Assembly: GCF_020740795.1 (NCBI RefSeq)
Contig: NC_067299.1
Coordinates: 7,672,001-7,736,000, forward strand
Length of the DNA: 64,000 nt
Reading direction: 5' to 3'
Source: Apus apus
Lineage: Eukaryota; Chordata; Aves; Apodiformes; Apodidae
Shown: positions 43,601 through 54,703 of the stretch, one piece after another
Layout: every line of letters starts with the position of its first letter
How positions within the stretch are numbered: the first letter of the stretch is position 1
The notes under the pieces: generated by a model
Seen by the model: only the letters and a program-made list of their open reading frames with translations
Databases searched by the model: none
Told to the model about the DNA's origin: nothing
Translations under genes and position numbers: made by a program

Positions 43601-45851
43601 TAAGGAAAAGGTAACTTTGTACAAGGGTGTGGGGTGACAGGACCAGGGGTGATGGTTTAAAGATGGAAGAGGGGAGACTGAGGTTGGACATTAGGAGGAA
43701 ATTCTTCACTGTGAGGGGGGTGAGACCCTGGAACAGGTTGCCCAGGGAAGCTGTGGCTGCCCCATCCCTGGCAGTGTTGAAGGGCAGGTTGGATGGGGCT
43801 TGGAGCAGCCTGGGCTGGTGGGAGGTGTCCCTGCCCATGCAGGGGGGTTGGAACTAGATGATCTTTAAGGTCCTTCCAACCCAAACCAGTCTGGGATTCT
43901 ATGAATTCAGCTTGGGTGGATATTAGGCTAATCCTAAGAGCAAACAAAATCTGAGCTGCAAAACAGATTGAGATTCTCCTTCCAGGAGTGAGTTTCAGGC
44001 CAAGGAGCATTTGCAGGTGGACAGGAGTGGCTGCCATGTCACATCCAAACTGCAAGGAACTCAGCAGCAGCTCCCAACCAATTCCTGCCCTTTCAAGGTC
44101 CCTTCCAACCCATCCTATGATCACGATTTCAGCAGTCACCTGATGGATCTTGAAGCTTCTCTAAAGCAGTTTGGACTAAAGCAAAAAGGATACAGTCATG
44201 AGAAGTCCTCCAAAAAGGAACATAAACACAAAATCTGCCGTCCTGCCCCGGAAGGAGCCCTCCTCGAGCATCCGGCAGTACCGGTACCTGGAGCCACAGG
44301 TCAGGAAAATGGGGCTGGAAATGAGTTTAAAGAGAGATCCCAGCAGAAAGTACTTGGATTCTACATCAGCTGAGAGGTAAGGTTTGTATCAGTTTGCTTC
44401 CTGGGTTGGCTCTTTCTAGGTTCCTCAGCAGAGAAGGTGGCCCAGGAGGAAAAAGCGAATTGGAATTTTCTCCTGTGGGTCAAAACCAAACCTGAAGGGT
44501 CAAGGCTTGTTCAACAGAGTCTTAACACCCCCCCAAAAAAAAAGAAAAACAAGAAGAAAAAAGGGGTAACATTCCTGACAACTCATGAAGGAAATCCTGT
44601 TGATGTCCACTCATGGCGCCAGTGAGGGTGGCCTTGCTCAGCTCCTGGGAACTTCATGGTGGAGCAGAACTGAAACCTTTGCCCATGAACCACATCCAGC
44701 CACGTGCCTGAACTCTGGAGCTCAGGGGAAGGAAACAAACTTGACAAAGGATACAAAAAGATCATGTTAAATAAAAAATTGAAGCCAACTGGTCCAAAGA
44801 ATAAGTAGTTTGTGATTAACCGCCAGACCTGGAAAGGAGACAAAGAGAAGGACTTGAAACGTGACAGGTTATGGTTGTTGTCTAAGCAGAAAAGAAACAA
44901 CACAACTGACAACTCCCTCAGTCAACAACTCTGAGAACTTTGCTGAGAGGCAGTGACCAGCACTCCAGCTTCCTGGCTTTTTTTAAAACAGAACCTCAAT
45001 CCTCAGAGTCACAGCCACTTTGCAACGCTCCACTCTGAGAAGACGAGCACCTCAACAGGGGCCTTCTCCAACCTCCCACAGGTCAGAAGACACTTACTTG
45101 AAAGTGCTTAAATATTAATTCAGGGTTGAAATACAGCTGGAAGGGTGTGATGAGTTCTAATTGCTGAAAAAGAAAAGAACAGTTGGTGGGGTCAGTACAC
45201 CCAGATAAAGCTACAGGCACCCAGACACGTCGCTCCCTTTCTCTGCACCAAGGAGCCCAGTGAGCTCTCAGCTGCCAGATGGAGCTTTCTAAGAAAAGTG
45301 AGACCCAGCAGCTTCTCCAGCCCCCTCACGTTGTTACTGTTACTGGTGCTTTGCTCCTTTCCAGGCCTCAAACCAGGCTGACAGTGGAAGTGCTGCTCTC
45401 AGGGGGATCACAGAACCGTTTGGGTTGGAAGGGACCTTAAAGATCATTCAGTTCCAACCCCCCTGCATGGGCAGGGACACCTCCCACCAGCCCAGGCTGC
45501 TCCAAGCCCCATCCAACCTGCCCTTCAACACTGCCAGGGACGGGACATTCCCCTGACGGCCCCGGGCCCAGCCCAGCGGCGAGGGGGTGCCCCAAGCCAC
45601 CCGTTTCGCGGCTCCCAAGGCGCACTCCTCTCCTCACCCACCGACACGGCTCCAACAACCCATCCCGGGCACCCTCCCCGCATCCTCCCGCAACCGGCCG
45701 GGGGCCCCGCGGAGCCGCTCCCACCCCCGGGGCCGGGCCCCGCGGCGGCCGGACTCACCACGGCGGCGGTGGTGAGGACGCAGGCCGTGGTGTAGGCCCG
45801 CGTCACCGGCGGCACCTGCAGGTACTCCTGCCGGAACGTCTGGTACGCCAT
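40656..45851 (-). CDS. DERL2: DERL2 (derlin-2), complete, 7 exons, two U12-type introns
   Basis: Exons (5' to 3'): 45851-45759, 45163-45098, 44828-44755, 44287-44194, 43072-42877, 42336-42246, 40761-40656. The frame is intact and gives 239 residues, exactly the human length. Derlins are rhomboid pseudoproteases of the ER membrane that thin the bilayer and help retrotranslocate misfolded proteins to p97. Visible family marks are the WR motif (55-56) in the first luminal loop, GIAVG (GxxxG, 175-179), hydrophobic membrane segments, and a C-terminal p97-binding SHP box, [11 protein letters not shown] (229-239). Introns 3 and 4 both begin GTATCCTTT, the minor-spliceosome signature; the other introns are ordinary. 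It shares a CpG-island promoter with MIS12. Confidence 0.97.
40885..41272 (+). repeat. CR1 LINE 3' fragment in DERL2 intron 6
   Basis: It starts 'gacaggctgagggagttggggtgttcagcctggagaag' and ends 'gatctttgaggtcccttccaacccaaaccatcc'. It is antisense to DERL2, nearly consensus, and starts about 120 bp from the last exon. Confidence 0.9.
43222..43301 (+). repeat. CR1 tail remnant in DERL2 U12 intron 4
   Basis: Only 'gcctggtctggtgggaggtgtccctg' and the tail 'ttccaacctaaaccattctatgattccatgat' are left. Confidence 0.7.
43625..43902 (+). repeat. CR1 LINE 3' fragment in DERL2 U12 intron 4
   Basis: A typical CR1 end with 'ggttggacattaggaggaaattcttcactgtgag' and the tail 'gatctttaaggtccttccaacccaaaccagtctgggattctat'. 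It runs straight into the 185-bp unit copy B. Confidence 0.88.
43903..44087 (+). repeat. 185-bp dispersed unit, copy B
   Basis: It is the same length as copy A (29592-29776), with five transitions between them. It is preceded by a CR1 tail and followed, after 4-5 bases, by a second CR1-like tail ('tcaaggtcccttccaaccca', 44094-44113). It ends about 105 bp from the U12 donor of DERL2 intron 4. Confidence 0.85.
45408..45545 (-). repeat. CR1 3' fragment in DERL2 intron 1
   Basis: 'cacagaaccgtttgggttggaagggaccttaaagatc' is followed by the standard block ending 'aacactgccaggga'. It stops abruptly at the CpG island edge and is sense to DERL2. Confidence 0.85.
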
Positions 45852-46130
45852 CTTACCGCCCCGCGCGCCGCTTCCGCTTCCGCCGCACCCCCCCCTTCCG
45901 CCCCGCCCCGCCCCGCTCCCTCATTGGCTGAGCGCCTTGGCCGCCTCCGCTTTGCCCGCCCCCTGAAGGCCGCGGCGCTCGGTGATTGGGCGGCGCCGGC
46001 AGCTGGCGGGCGCTGATTGGCTGCCGCCGGCGCGGCCCCGTCCTGAGGGGAGTTCGAAGGAGGCGGGAAGCGGCGGCGGCGGCGGGAGCGGGGCCTGGGG
46101 CGGGAGAGGCGGCCGCGGTGCCTCGGGGAG

Positions 46131-46200
46131 GCGCCAGGGAGGCCGGGGAAGCGCCAGGGAGGCCGGGGAAGCGCCAGGGAGGCCGGGGAAGCGCTGGGAG
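46131..46200. repeat. 20-bp tandem repeat in the MIS12 upstream region
   Basis: Three exact copies of 'gcgccagggaggccggggaa' start at 46131, 46151 and 46171, with a partial fourth. They lie 130-200 bp before the MIS12 ATG, in the promoter or 5' UTR. Confidence 0.92.
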
Positions 46201-46242
46201 CTGCCTCCCCTCAGCTCCGGGCTCACCGACCCGCCCTCGGCT

Positions 46243-46306
46243 GGGCCTGCCCCCCGGGCCTGCCTCACCGGGCCTGCCCCCCGGGCCTGCCCGCCGGGCC
46301 TGGGCC
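46243..46306. repeat. Short C/G-rich tandem repeat before the MIS12 start
   Basis: Five imperfect copies of 'ccgggcctgccc' or near variants lie 25-85 bp before the MIS12 ATG, probably in the 5' UTR. Confidence 0.75.
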
Positions 46307-46328
46307 TCTCCCGCCGCTCCCCGCCGCC

Positions 46329-46973
46329 ATGGCAGTCGATCCCATGGCCTACGAGGCGCAATTCTTCGGCTTCACCCCCCAGACCTGCATGCTGCGCGTC
46401 TACATCGCCTTCCAGGACTACCTCTTCGAAACGATGCTGGTGGTGGAGAGGGTGATCCTGAAGAAGCTGGACGGGTTTCCCGGCTCGAAGATCAGCCCTT
46501 TCCAAGTCCGGAAAAGCACAGAGAAGTTTCTTCTCTTCATGAAAGAGCACTTCGACAAGCTCTTCAGTAAAATGGAAGAAGTGCTTTTGCAGCTGGTGTT
46601 GAACATCCCGAAGAACGTGCTCCTCCCCGAGGACAAGGCCCACGAGCAGTATCCCTACAGCAAGGAGCAGTTCCAGGCGCTTCAGGATGAGATCCAGCAG
46701 CTGCAGCAGCAGTACAGGGCGGAGGCCTCCGCTGGGCAGGCGCTGCGAGCGGAGCTGGAGGAACAGAAGGTGGTTCGGGCTGAGCTGGAGAAGATGCTGC
46801 AATGGTTTGATGGGCTGGAGAGTATCTGTAGGGAGCACGGGACTGGCAACTTCAAAGAGAGCTTTGCATTCCTGACGCAGAACTCGAAGAAGCTGCAAGC
46901 TGTGCTGAAAGATGTTGAAAAGAAAAGCGAAAAAATAAAGAGGCACGATCAGTCGTTGCAACAGAAAAGCTGA
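46329..46973 (+). CDS. MIS12: MIS12, kinetochore MIS12-complex subunit, complete
   Basis: One uninterrupted frame of 214 residues (human 205) starts at an ATG in good context (gccgccatgg). The N-terminus, with [19 protein letters not shown] and IAFQDYLFE, matches vertebrate MIS12 closely. The N-terminal helical head (about residues 1-100) is followed by a conserved LLPED segment and a coiled coil from about residue 115 with many Gln, Glu and Lys. MIS12 pairs with PMF1 and, with DSN1-NSL1, links CENP-C on the inner kinetochore to KNL1 and NDC80. The coding part is intronless, as in mammals. A strong donor-like site (AAAG|GTAAGA) lies four bases after the stop. Confidence 0.96.
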   Translation: MAVDPMAYEAQFFGFTPQTCMLRVYIAFQDYLFETMLVVERVILKKLDGFPGSKISPFQVRKSTEKFLLFMKEHFDKLFSKMEEVLLQLVLNIPKNVLLPEDKAHEQYPYSKEQFQALQDEIQQLQQQYRAEASAGQALRAELEEQKVVRAELEKMLQWFDGLESICREHGTGNFKESFAFLTQNSKKLQAVLKDVEKKSEKIKRHDQSLQQKS

Positions 46974-47610
46974 AAAGGTAAGAAAAACAATTTAGACGCC
47001 TTGCTTAACGTGATAAGGGCTTATCTTTCCAGAAGTGCCTCCCCACGTCCCTTCCTTCACTAACCCTGCCAGGATCTAGACTAGAAACTGTGGAACTGTG
47101 TCAGTTTGCAGCCGCTTAGCACCTCCCGAGGGAGGAAGGGGAGAGAGCTTGGGAAATGGAACTGTGGAACTGCTGACGGAGAAATGATTTTGGGTTGGAA
47201 TGTACCTTCCTGACCTTGGACTTTGAACATTATGTTGCTTTCTAGCTTATATTGTTTGGGTTTATTTTTGTTGCCCAGTCTTTTTTTCCTACTAAATAGA
47301 GAAGTTTGTTTTGTTCATGTTTCGTGAGATTTTCCTGTACAAATGTTGTTAAGACTGACTGATCTGCTGGAGCTCTTTGAAGTCACTTAATTAAGCTTGT
47401 TCTCTCTGTACTTGCTTCAAAATTTGCTGCAGTCTGTGCAAGTTTTCCTTTGGCAGGTTTTGAATCTCCTGCCCAGATGTATCAGGAGCTGTGGATCCTA
47501 ATTCCTCCTTTCCTGGCACAGATGTTGGGAAGACATTAGACTCGTGAATAATTCAGAAGTTACTGCAATTAAAAAAAAAAAAAAAAGAAGTATTAAAAGT
47601 AGAAAATAAA
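46974..47610 (+). other. MIS12 3' UTR
   Basis: AT-rich sequence follows the stop. The first canonical AATAAA lies at 47605-47610, after an A-rich stretch at 47567-47585. If the donor-like site after the stop is used, part of this would be intron. Confidence 0.55.
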
Positions 47611-48603
47611 CCTTGCAGCTCTGAGTTTTGAAGCTTTCCTGCAGAACCAGCTTGGTAAAACCTCTGTCTTTAAACACACGTGGCCTTGGTGTGGCTGGAG
47701 AGTTGTGAGGTTTGGTGGCCACTCCTGAAATCCTTTGATTTGTGATGTTGAGCTCTCAGCTTCTGTGGTGGACATGAGTGCATGTGGAGGCTGGAGTTCA
47801 GGGGAGGGAAAAATAGGGAATTGGGTAAAAAGGCAGTTGCTTGTTTGGAAAACAACTGGGTGACTTAAAGGTCATCACATCTTCTTGGAGTCTGAAGAGG
47901 AAAATGTCACGATTAAGACAGTGTCTGCTGTGGGTCATCTTGCTGAAGAAGTGTCTTCAGTTATACCATTAATGTCAGTCTTGTTGCAGAAACCAGGCAT
48001 CTTCTAGTCTGTCAGCTGAAGGCAGATATGTAGATAGTGTCTCATTTCATGCTAAATTGTAAAGAAAAGCATTTGAAAAACCTGCCAAGGAACAAAGGTG
48101 AGAAGGTGAACCCTGAGAGCCTGTGAGGGGTTTCATGGGAGAAGAGCTGCGAGCAGGAACTGGACAAAGGGGGATGAAACACTGGGCTGCAGCCCATCCC
48201 TCTGGGCACAGCCCTGTCTAACAGCTCATAAGGTCATGATTTAGTCCCTGAAGTCCCCAAAACCTTTGGTACTTTGTGTGAGAAAGAAGCATTTCAGCAC
48301 CCAGCTGGTTCAGGGTCGCAGCACTGTGGGATGGGGTGTGGGCACTGGTGGGTGACAGGGTGACCTGACTTCTCCTGTAGACTGAGAGCTTTTCTGGTGT
48401 TTATTTCTGAAAAAAAGGGTTGGGCTTTTTAGTGGATGGATCAACCATTGATATGAACACATGAACCAGGCATTGAGGTTCTCAGGAGGAGATCCCTTAC
48501 ACTGAACTCTCTGTTCAGGCTCCTCTGCAACGGGACATGAAATCCTGGTGGGCTGGTGACAAAAGCATTTAGTTGCAATAAATGACTTATGGAAAAGAGC
48601 AGA

Positions 48604-48705
48604 TCATAGAATGGTGAAGGTTGGGAGGGACCTCAAAAGATCATCAGGTTCCAACTTCCCTGCATGGGCAGGGACACCTCCCACCAGCCCAGGCTGCACA
48701 AGCCT
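48604..48705 (-). repeat. CR1 tail fragment
   Basis: 'catagaatggtgaaggttgggagggacctcaaaagatcatcaggttcc' plus 'ctgcatgggcagggacacctcccaccagcccaggctg' is a reverse CR1 end. Confidence 0.82.
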
Positions 48706-49123
48706 CTGTCTGTGAAGAAAAACAGGAACTTTGCTGTGACCCCCTCTGGAGATAGTGGCTACCTAAATTCCACTGCTATTTACATCCTGGAACCTAATTT
48801 CTACTCTCCATTTTTGTTCATAAAATCAATTTTAAGAACAAAAGCCTTTAACTGCAGAGGCAGTGGGATACACAGGGAAGGTTTTGCCACATATAATCCT
48901 GCCCAAAGAGTCATAAAGAGCCTTGCCAGGAGATGCAGCACCTTTCAGTAACATCTGTGGTAGCAGCATAACGAGGATCAATTGTTTTATGAGAGGGAAT
49001 AATGCTGGGTTTTTAAGATGAAATGCAACATTTTCAATAAAATGGTGAAAAAACTGGTAATTCACCCCTCCTGGTGCAGGACACCCAAAAGACATTGTTG
49101 GGGTTGCTGGGCTCCGTCCTGCA

Positions 49124-49227
49124 CCCTTCTGTGAACACCCCTGGCTCCTTGCTCCCCAGAATGACATCCTGTCACCCCTTCTGTGAACACCCCTGCCTCC
49201 CTGCTCCCCAGAATGACATCCTGTCAC
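49124..49227. repeat. Two-copy 52-bp tandem duplication
   Basis: 'cccttctgtgaacacccctg' through 'ccccagaatgacatcctgtc' occurs twice, starting at 49124 and 49176, with few differences. Confidence 0.88.
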
Positions 49228-50589
49228 ATGTGCTCCTGTCATTCAAGTCACCATAATGAAATATTTTGAAATAAACCATTTCCTGATGCTCTGGAGAACG
49301 ATGCAGGAGACACCAATACTTTGCAAACACTCCTTGAGCAGCTGCTGCCACCACAGCATCGTTCTGCTTGGAAAAGACCTTGAAGATCAAGAGTCCAACC
49401 TTCAGATTGCCCCACTGTGCTCCAAGCTGAATCCCCAACTGCTAGGGGAGTTCCAGGAGCTTGTGCAATCCTCCCATTCGATCTCAGTCACTCACACAGC
49501 ATGATGTCCTCCAGGATTTTCCTCCAGCCTCACCAGCTCACCCTTCAGCCACAGGTTCTGATGGGACATTCCCAGCCCTGAATCCTGCTCACATGTTTGT
49601 GTGTCCCCTGGAGGTTCAGAGGCTGGTGAGCACCTGGACATGGCCTGGCTCCATCCTTGCTGGCTTCTCCAGCCACCCTAGCCCTCATCCCATGTCCCAT
49701 TGGTGACAGGAGCACAGGCACAGGGCGGGACAGCACCGAGCAGGACCTGGGCCTGCCTTGTCAAGGAAGAGGAGACCCTCTTGGGTTGATCTTAACACTC
49801 ATTTTCTCTAAATGGTTGCACAGAGCTGGAAGATCCAAAGGCTGAGAACCAGGTACTTAATAAAAACTTCCCCCTGCTGCTGTAAAAGATCCCCAAGAGC
49901 TTTTTGCAGGGGGAGAACAGCCCTGGTGTCAGTGCTTGGCCCAACAAACACCCCAGCAGCAGAGCTGAGGTCTGAGGGCAACAAAACCACTGGATTTCTC
50001 ACCAGGATAAAAAACAGTCTTGGGCCAGAGAGGTGCCCTGAGGCTCCTCAGGGCAGGGCACATCCCAGCAGCCAGATATGCCATTGGGATGAGGAAAGGC
50101 TTGGAGCCCCAGTGTGGCTACCAGGAGCATCAGCTGGTCAGGAAAACTCACCCCAGGGAGTAAGAAGTCCTGTCTGGCTGTGGGGAGGACGTGCAGCTGG
50201 ATCTGGATCTGCAGCCTCCAGGCAGTGGGGAAGGAGCCAGCACTGTGCCCCAGGGTGGGGGTGTCCTCAGAATGCCCTGCAAATGCCTGGGGATCCAGTT
50301 CCCAATGCAAGGGGAAAAAAAAGACAAATAGAGCATTGTTTTGGCAGCAGTCAGAGCCAGTTGGAGTGCTCAGGCCAGGCCATGCAGCCCTCCTTGACAT
50401 ACATGCTGAATGAAGGTGTAATTAGCAATCATTAATAAACCCAAACATGGCACAGTGCCAGCCTTGGGCTGGAGGGAGGTTACCATATGCCTCCTCATTA
50501 AAAGCTTTAATTACAGGCAGGAAATGCTTGTGGCAGCCACACACTTTAATTGCTTCACCTCAGGCTGGCAGCAGGTCAGCTCCCTCCCT

Positions 50590-50680
50590 CACAGAATCAT
50601 AGAATTAGGGAATTGCTTTGGTTGGAAAAGACTTTTAAGATCCTCAAAGTGTAACTGTTGACCCAGCACTGCCCTCAGTG
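50590..50680 (-). repeat. CR1 tail fragment, diverged
   Basis: 'cacagaatcatagaattagggaattgctttggttggaaaagacttttaagatcctcaaag' then 'gttgacccagcactgccc' mark an old reverse CR1 end. Confidence 0.75.
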
Positions 50681-53600
50681 GCAATCCCAGGGTGGCTAAG
50701 GGCTGCTGTCCCCATCCTTGTCCCCATCCCCACCCTGCAGCAAGGCTGAAGGGACCAACAGGGCCAGGAGGAGATGCTTATTCAACACCATCCCATTACA
50801 ATGACAAAAAGGCCCCACCCTGTTATGCCAAAAACATTTTCTTTCACAGGTATTTTGGTTGGCCCAGAATAAGCAAGAGCATCCCCATTCCCCACACAGC
50901 CCTGAGAAACCTCCTCTGCCAAAACACCAAGAGATGGATGGGCAAGGAGGGAGGGAGCAGATGGGTGCTGGAGTTACCCCAGCTAGAGTAACCTCACACA
51001 CCCTAAAATCAGATGGGAGTGAAAGCACCAAGCACCTTGGTGGGACTCCCAGAGAGCTGCCCTGGAGCTGCTCCCCCTGCACCCCAGCCCTGGATTTAAA
51101 ATAAACAGGGCAGAGAAAAAGGGCATTCAGCTCAATTAGTGGGGAAACTTTGATTTACTCGAGCAAAGAAACTCAATCAGGGCTTGGTTGCTGATGGCTC
51201 CTGGCCATGTTTGCTGGGCCTCCCCGGAATTGCTTTAGAAGAGAACACTGTAAATGGCTTTTTCCTATTCAAGGAGAAGAAAAGAAAAAATCTGGGCATG
51301 TTTGGCAACAAAGGGATCACTTTGATATGTAAGATTATTTTTTTTTTCCCCTTAATTAAACAATAGGAAAGAGTGAGAGTGATTAACCAGCCTCTGCTGG
51401 AGGGAAGCCTTGGAGGCAGCTGCACAGCCTGGTGCAGGGCAGCAGGGATAACCAGGAAGGGTGTAGTTTGTAACAGGAGCTGCTTCCACTTGGGGGCTGT
51501 GTCTTCTGAGGGCTAATGACTCCCCCTTCCCCGGGCACAGGAAAAACCACATCCCTTGTCCTGGCTCTGGGTGCTTCCCTGGCCACCCATCCTGCCCCTC
51601 ATCCATCCCAGCTTTAAGTGGCAGTCGTGGCTCCCAGGGCCAAACCTGCTACCAAAAGATGTGATTCAGAGGTTGGTTCAGCTCCAGCTTGGCTGGAATT
51701 AAAGACTCAGACTTTTGCTTTAAACCCACCACCCTTTTGTAGCTGGACTGTGCCCGAAGTCTAGGCAGGAACTGCTCACCAGCATCCAGCCCTGCAGCTA
51801 GGAAGGACACAGACTGGCACCTAACATCAGACCCAGCAGAAACATCTTCCCCTCCTCTGGTAGAAGCCATGGCAGGAGACTTGATTCCAGCCTGAAGGAA
51901 AAAAAAAAAGGCAGCAAATGAACTAGAGGAATAACATCGATGGAAGATGGAGCCTTTGGAGCAGATTTCCTTCTATGGATCCTGCCAGGTAGTGATGCCC
52001 CAAAACTGGGCACTTTGGACCCAATGGTTCCAGCCCCTGTGACCCCTCTGCTTGGTGCACTGGGATTATTTTTGTCCCCTCTACCCAAGCAGCCCTGGCT
52101 CCCATCCACCCATTTCTGGGGATTTTATCACCTCATTCCCCTGCAGAAAGAAAATTCCCAGCTGTTTTGCCTCACTTACTCCTCCCAGGCTGTTACTATT
52201 CCTACTTCTGCAATTCAGAATATTCCTCCCCTTTTCCACCTTAATTGCTAATAATTAGTATTTGGTGTCATGCTACAGCACAAGTCAGCTCTTAATGAAT
52301 ATAATAACAAGCACTAAATTATAATTTACTGCTCAAGAAATCCATTTTGAAATGCAACCCATTTAAAAGAAAATTAGGGGGTGTGTCTTGAAAGCCCTTT
52401 ACCTGACTGGATCAACCCCCAGATGGAGTCCCCAGCAAGATCCTAAAATGACCACAAGCCCTGGGGACATTTGCTGGCCTGGGACATGTCACCAAACCCT
52501 GTCTCGGGGCTGGATGTGTGACTGTGGCAGTGATGTGACCCACTGAGGTGGGACCAGGATGCCACATCCCGGGGTAAGAAGAATTCTGTGGCTTTGATAT
52601 GTTACTCCAAACAAAATGCTGGGGTATTGATCCACTTGGCGTGGGAGTGGGTTTAACATTAATCAAGAAGAAGTGTTTGCAAGATTAACGAGCCCTCAAG
52701 GTCTCTGCACACCTCAGCCCTGCCAGCCCCTCACACTGAGCAGTTTTCCTTCCTCTCCTGGTGCTGGTTGCTGGGGGTTTAACCCCATTGCTGTGGCACT
52801 GGGCACATCGGGGCAGGTTTTTCTGAGCTGTGATCACACAAAGGGCTTGAAGTGGTGCTGGCCTCACCTGCCAGTACTCCCAGTCGGAATCCTGCAGCCC
52901 TGAGTGACCAGCCCCAGAGGGGTTTCAGCTCTTCCATCACTGATTTGGCAGCCATGTGCCAGAAATGCACTAGAAACCCCTGCTGGGGTGGGGTGGGGGA
53001 AATAAAATAGGAGAATGGAAGTTTAACATGATGTTCAGTGACTTCCTTGAGCTGCAGGAGCTGGGGAGGGACCCGTTGCCCCTTCCCAGTGCCAAGATCC
53101 AGCCCTTTCTGCTGTGATTTTGGGAAAGCTGCAGCCATCCATCCTCAGCACCACCCTGGAGAGGGTCCTTTCCTTAACAAAAAAGCAAAGCCTGGACTTG
53201 CTAGGAATAAACATCCCCAGGTGAAAAATAAAGCTGCACGGCTTATAAAATCCAAGCAAACCCCCCTTCTGTTTCAACTGGAGCTGCACCTAAGAGATGG
53301 TAATTGCTGTATCCTTCATTAAGGGGCCCCAAAGGGCAGTTTGCTCAGCGTTTGCAAAAATAAATAACAGGTCTTTGTCCCAGTGTGGTTTGCTGGGAAA
53401 CACCAGGCATCAGCTGGGCGTGCAGCCTGCTGCTGCCAGCAGAGGGAAGGTGAAGCTGTACCATCCCAGTGGGAACACGGACACACCTCGTTATCCTCTG
53501 CCAGGAGAGAGGCCAGGACCAGCACAGACAGGGATACTCCTGCCACGGGATGAGTTTCCCAGCACTCAGCAAGTGGCTCAGGGTGCAAAACAGCTCCTGC

Positions 53601-54697
53601 TTTCTGCAGAGATGGAGGTTAGGGATGTCCTGAGCTCTGCCCACAGTTGGAAGCTTCACTGAAGTAGATCAAATGGCAAAGCCCACCTTGAAACAAGGTC
53701 GGTCATCCGGTGAAGCTGAGCCCCCAACCCACAACACATCCCCTCCCCACAACACAACAGCAGCCAGCTCAGCTCTTCTGGAAAAAAAACCACACCCTTC
53801 AGGACACTGCATCCAAGTTTCTTCTTTTTCCATTTACTTTTGCTGTCTGGGCACTGCTGAAGACCTGGAGCTGTGTGTGAGACCACCCCTGGCTGGAATG
53901 GTTTTGATCTCCCCATTTCTGTTCCCTGACTGTGAAGCCAAACCAAAACAATCAGCTCATGGGAAGGGGAAGGCAGCCCTGGTTTGCTGAACGCTGGGGA
54001 CTCAGTACTGTGTCCCCCTGTGCTGAGCTGCTCCAGGGACACCTGGCCTGGCTGTCCCCTGCCTGCAGGACTTAGCTCCTCCCGGGCAGCTCAGTGCCCA
54101 GAACAGGGGGAAACAGGGTCAGGAGAACAAAGCCAGCCCAGGACATGGCAGTGAAGAAAGAGCCTCCAGCCAGTTTGCTGCAAGCACTTTGTACCTCAGG
54201 TCCTTTGGCATACAGCAACTACACACCTGGGAATTACTGGGTGTGTTGTTCAGCATCAGCAGTTATTGGGCTCAGGCTGTGTCTGCTGGGGTTAATCTTA
54301 ATGGCAGGTGATGAGGTAGATGCCTTCACCTTTTTTTTTTTTTTTCCCTTGCTGTGGTTTCTACAACCGTGCAGAGTTCCACCCAGCCCAGGCCAAAGCC
54401 TCTTTTTCAAAGCAAATTTGCCTCTTTGGAAGCCGATGCAATTCAGGCCAAAACAGCTTCACGGGTCACGTTACAGCAAAACGCTGTGACAGCCGGTGCC
54501 GTGGTACCCCAGCACGACAGGTCCCTCAGCCTCCTCATCCAGAGACAAGCCCGACAGGGAAAGGGCGGGGATGGCAGGAGGGCTGGGAGCCCTGGGAGCC
54601 GGAGCACAGAGAGGGCTTGAACAGCAGAGAGCACACGAGAGCCAGCAGCGAGCGCCTCCTCAGGAACCGCACTCAGCCCAGTGTCACGTCTGTGGAC

Positions 54698-54703
54698 TTT
54701 ATT
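54698..54703 (-). terminator. Poly(A) signal of an unidentified minus-strand gene
   Basis: The minus strand reads CGGCAATAAAGTCCACAG. The preceding several hundred bases (54704-55000) are AT-rich and look like the end of a 3' UTR. The gene is not identified; its coding part probably lies further right. Confidence 0.5.

Larger units (their letters stand above)
45852..46328. promoter_or_regulatory. Bidirectional CpG-island promoter, DERL2/MIS12
   Basis: The two start codons face away, 477 bp apart. The interval has a GC-box run (ccccgccccgccccgc, 45901-45916) and three inverted CCAAT boxes (ATTGG at 45923, 45985 and 46016), and no TATA box. The boxes are 62 and 31 bp apart, which puts them on about the same DNA face, as in NF-Y promoters. 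On the minus strand the middle box reads CCAAT-N9-CCGCG, one base from the ER stress element. Bidirectional use is inferred. Confidence 0.8.
47611..54690. other. Intergenic region, no gene recognised
   Basis: Neither strand shows a frame with recognisable protein similarity or a plausible exon series. The region holds CR1 remnants (48604, 50590, perhaps 49350), a 52-bp tandem duplication at 49124, and otherwise unique sequence. Confidence 0.5.

Noticed and set aside
43657-44139. 160-codon minus-strand frame in DERL2 intron 4
   Set aside because: It consists of CR1 sequence and the 185-bp dispersed unit. A related frame in the DHX33 intron exists for the same reason.
49350-49403. Weak reverse CR1-tail resemblance ('gcttggaaaagaccttgaagatcaagagtccaacc')
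   Set aside because: It is too short and diverged to annotate with confidence.
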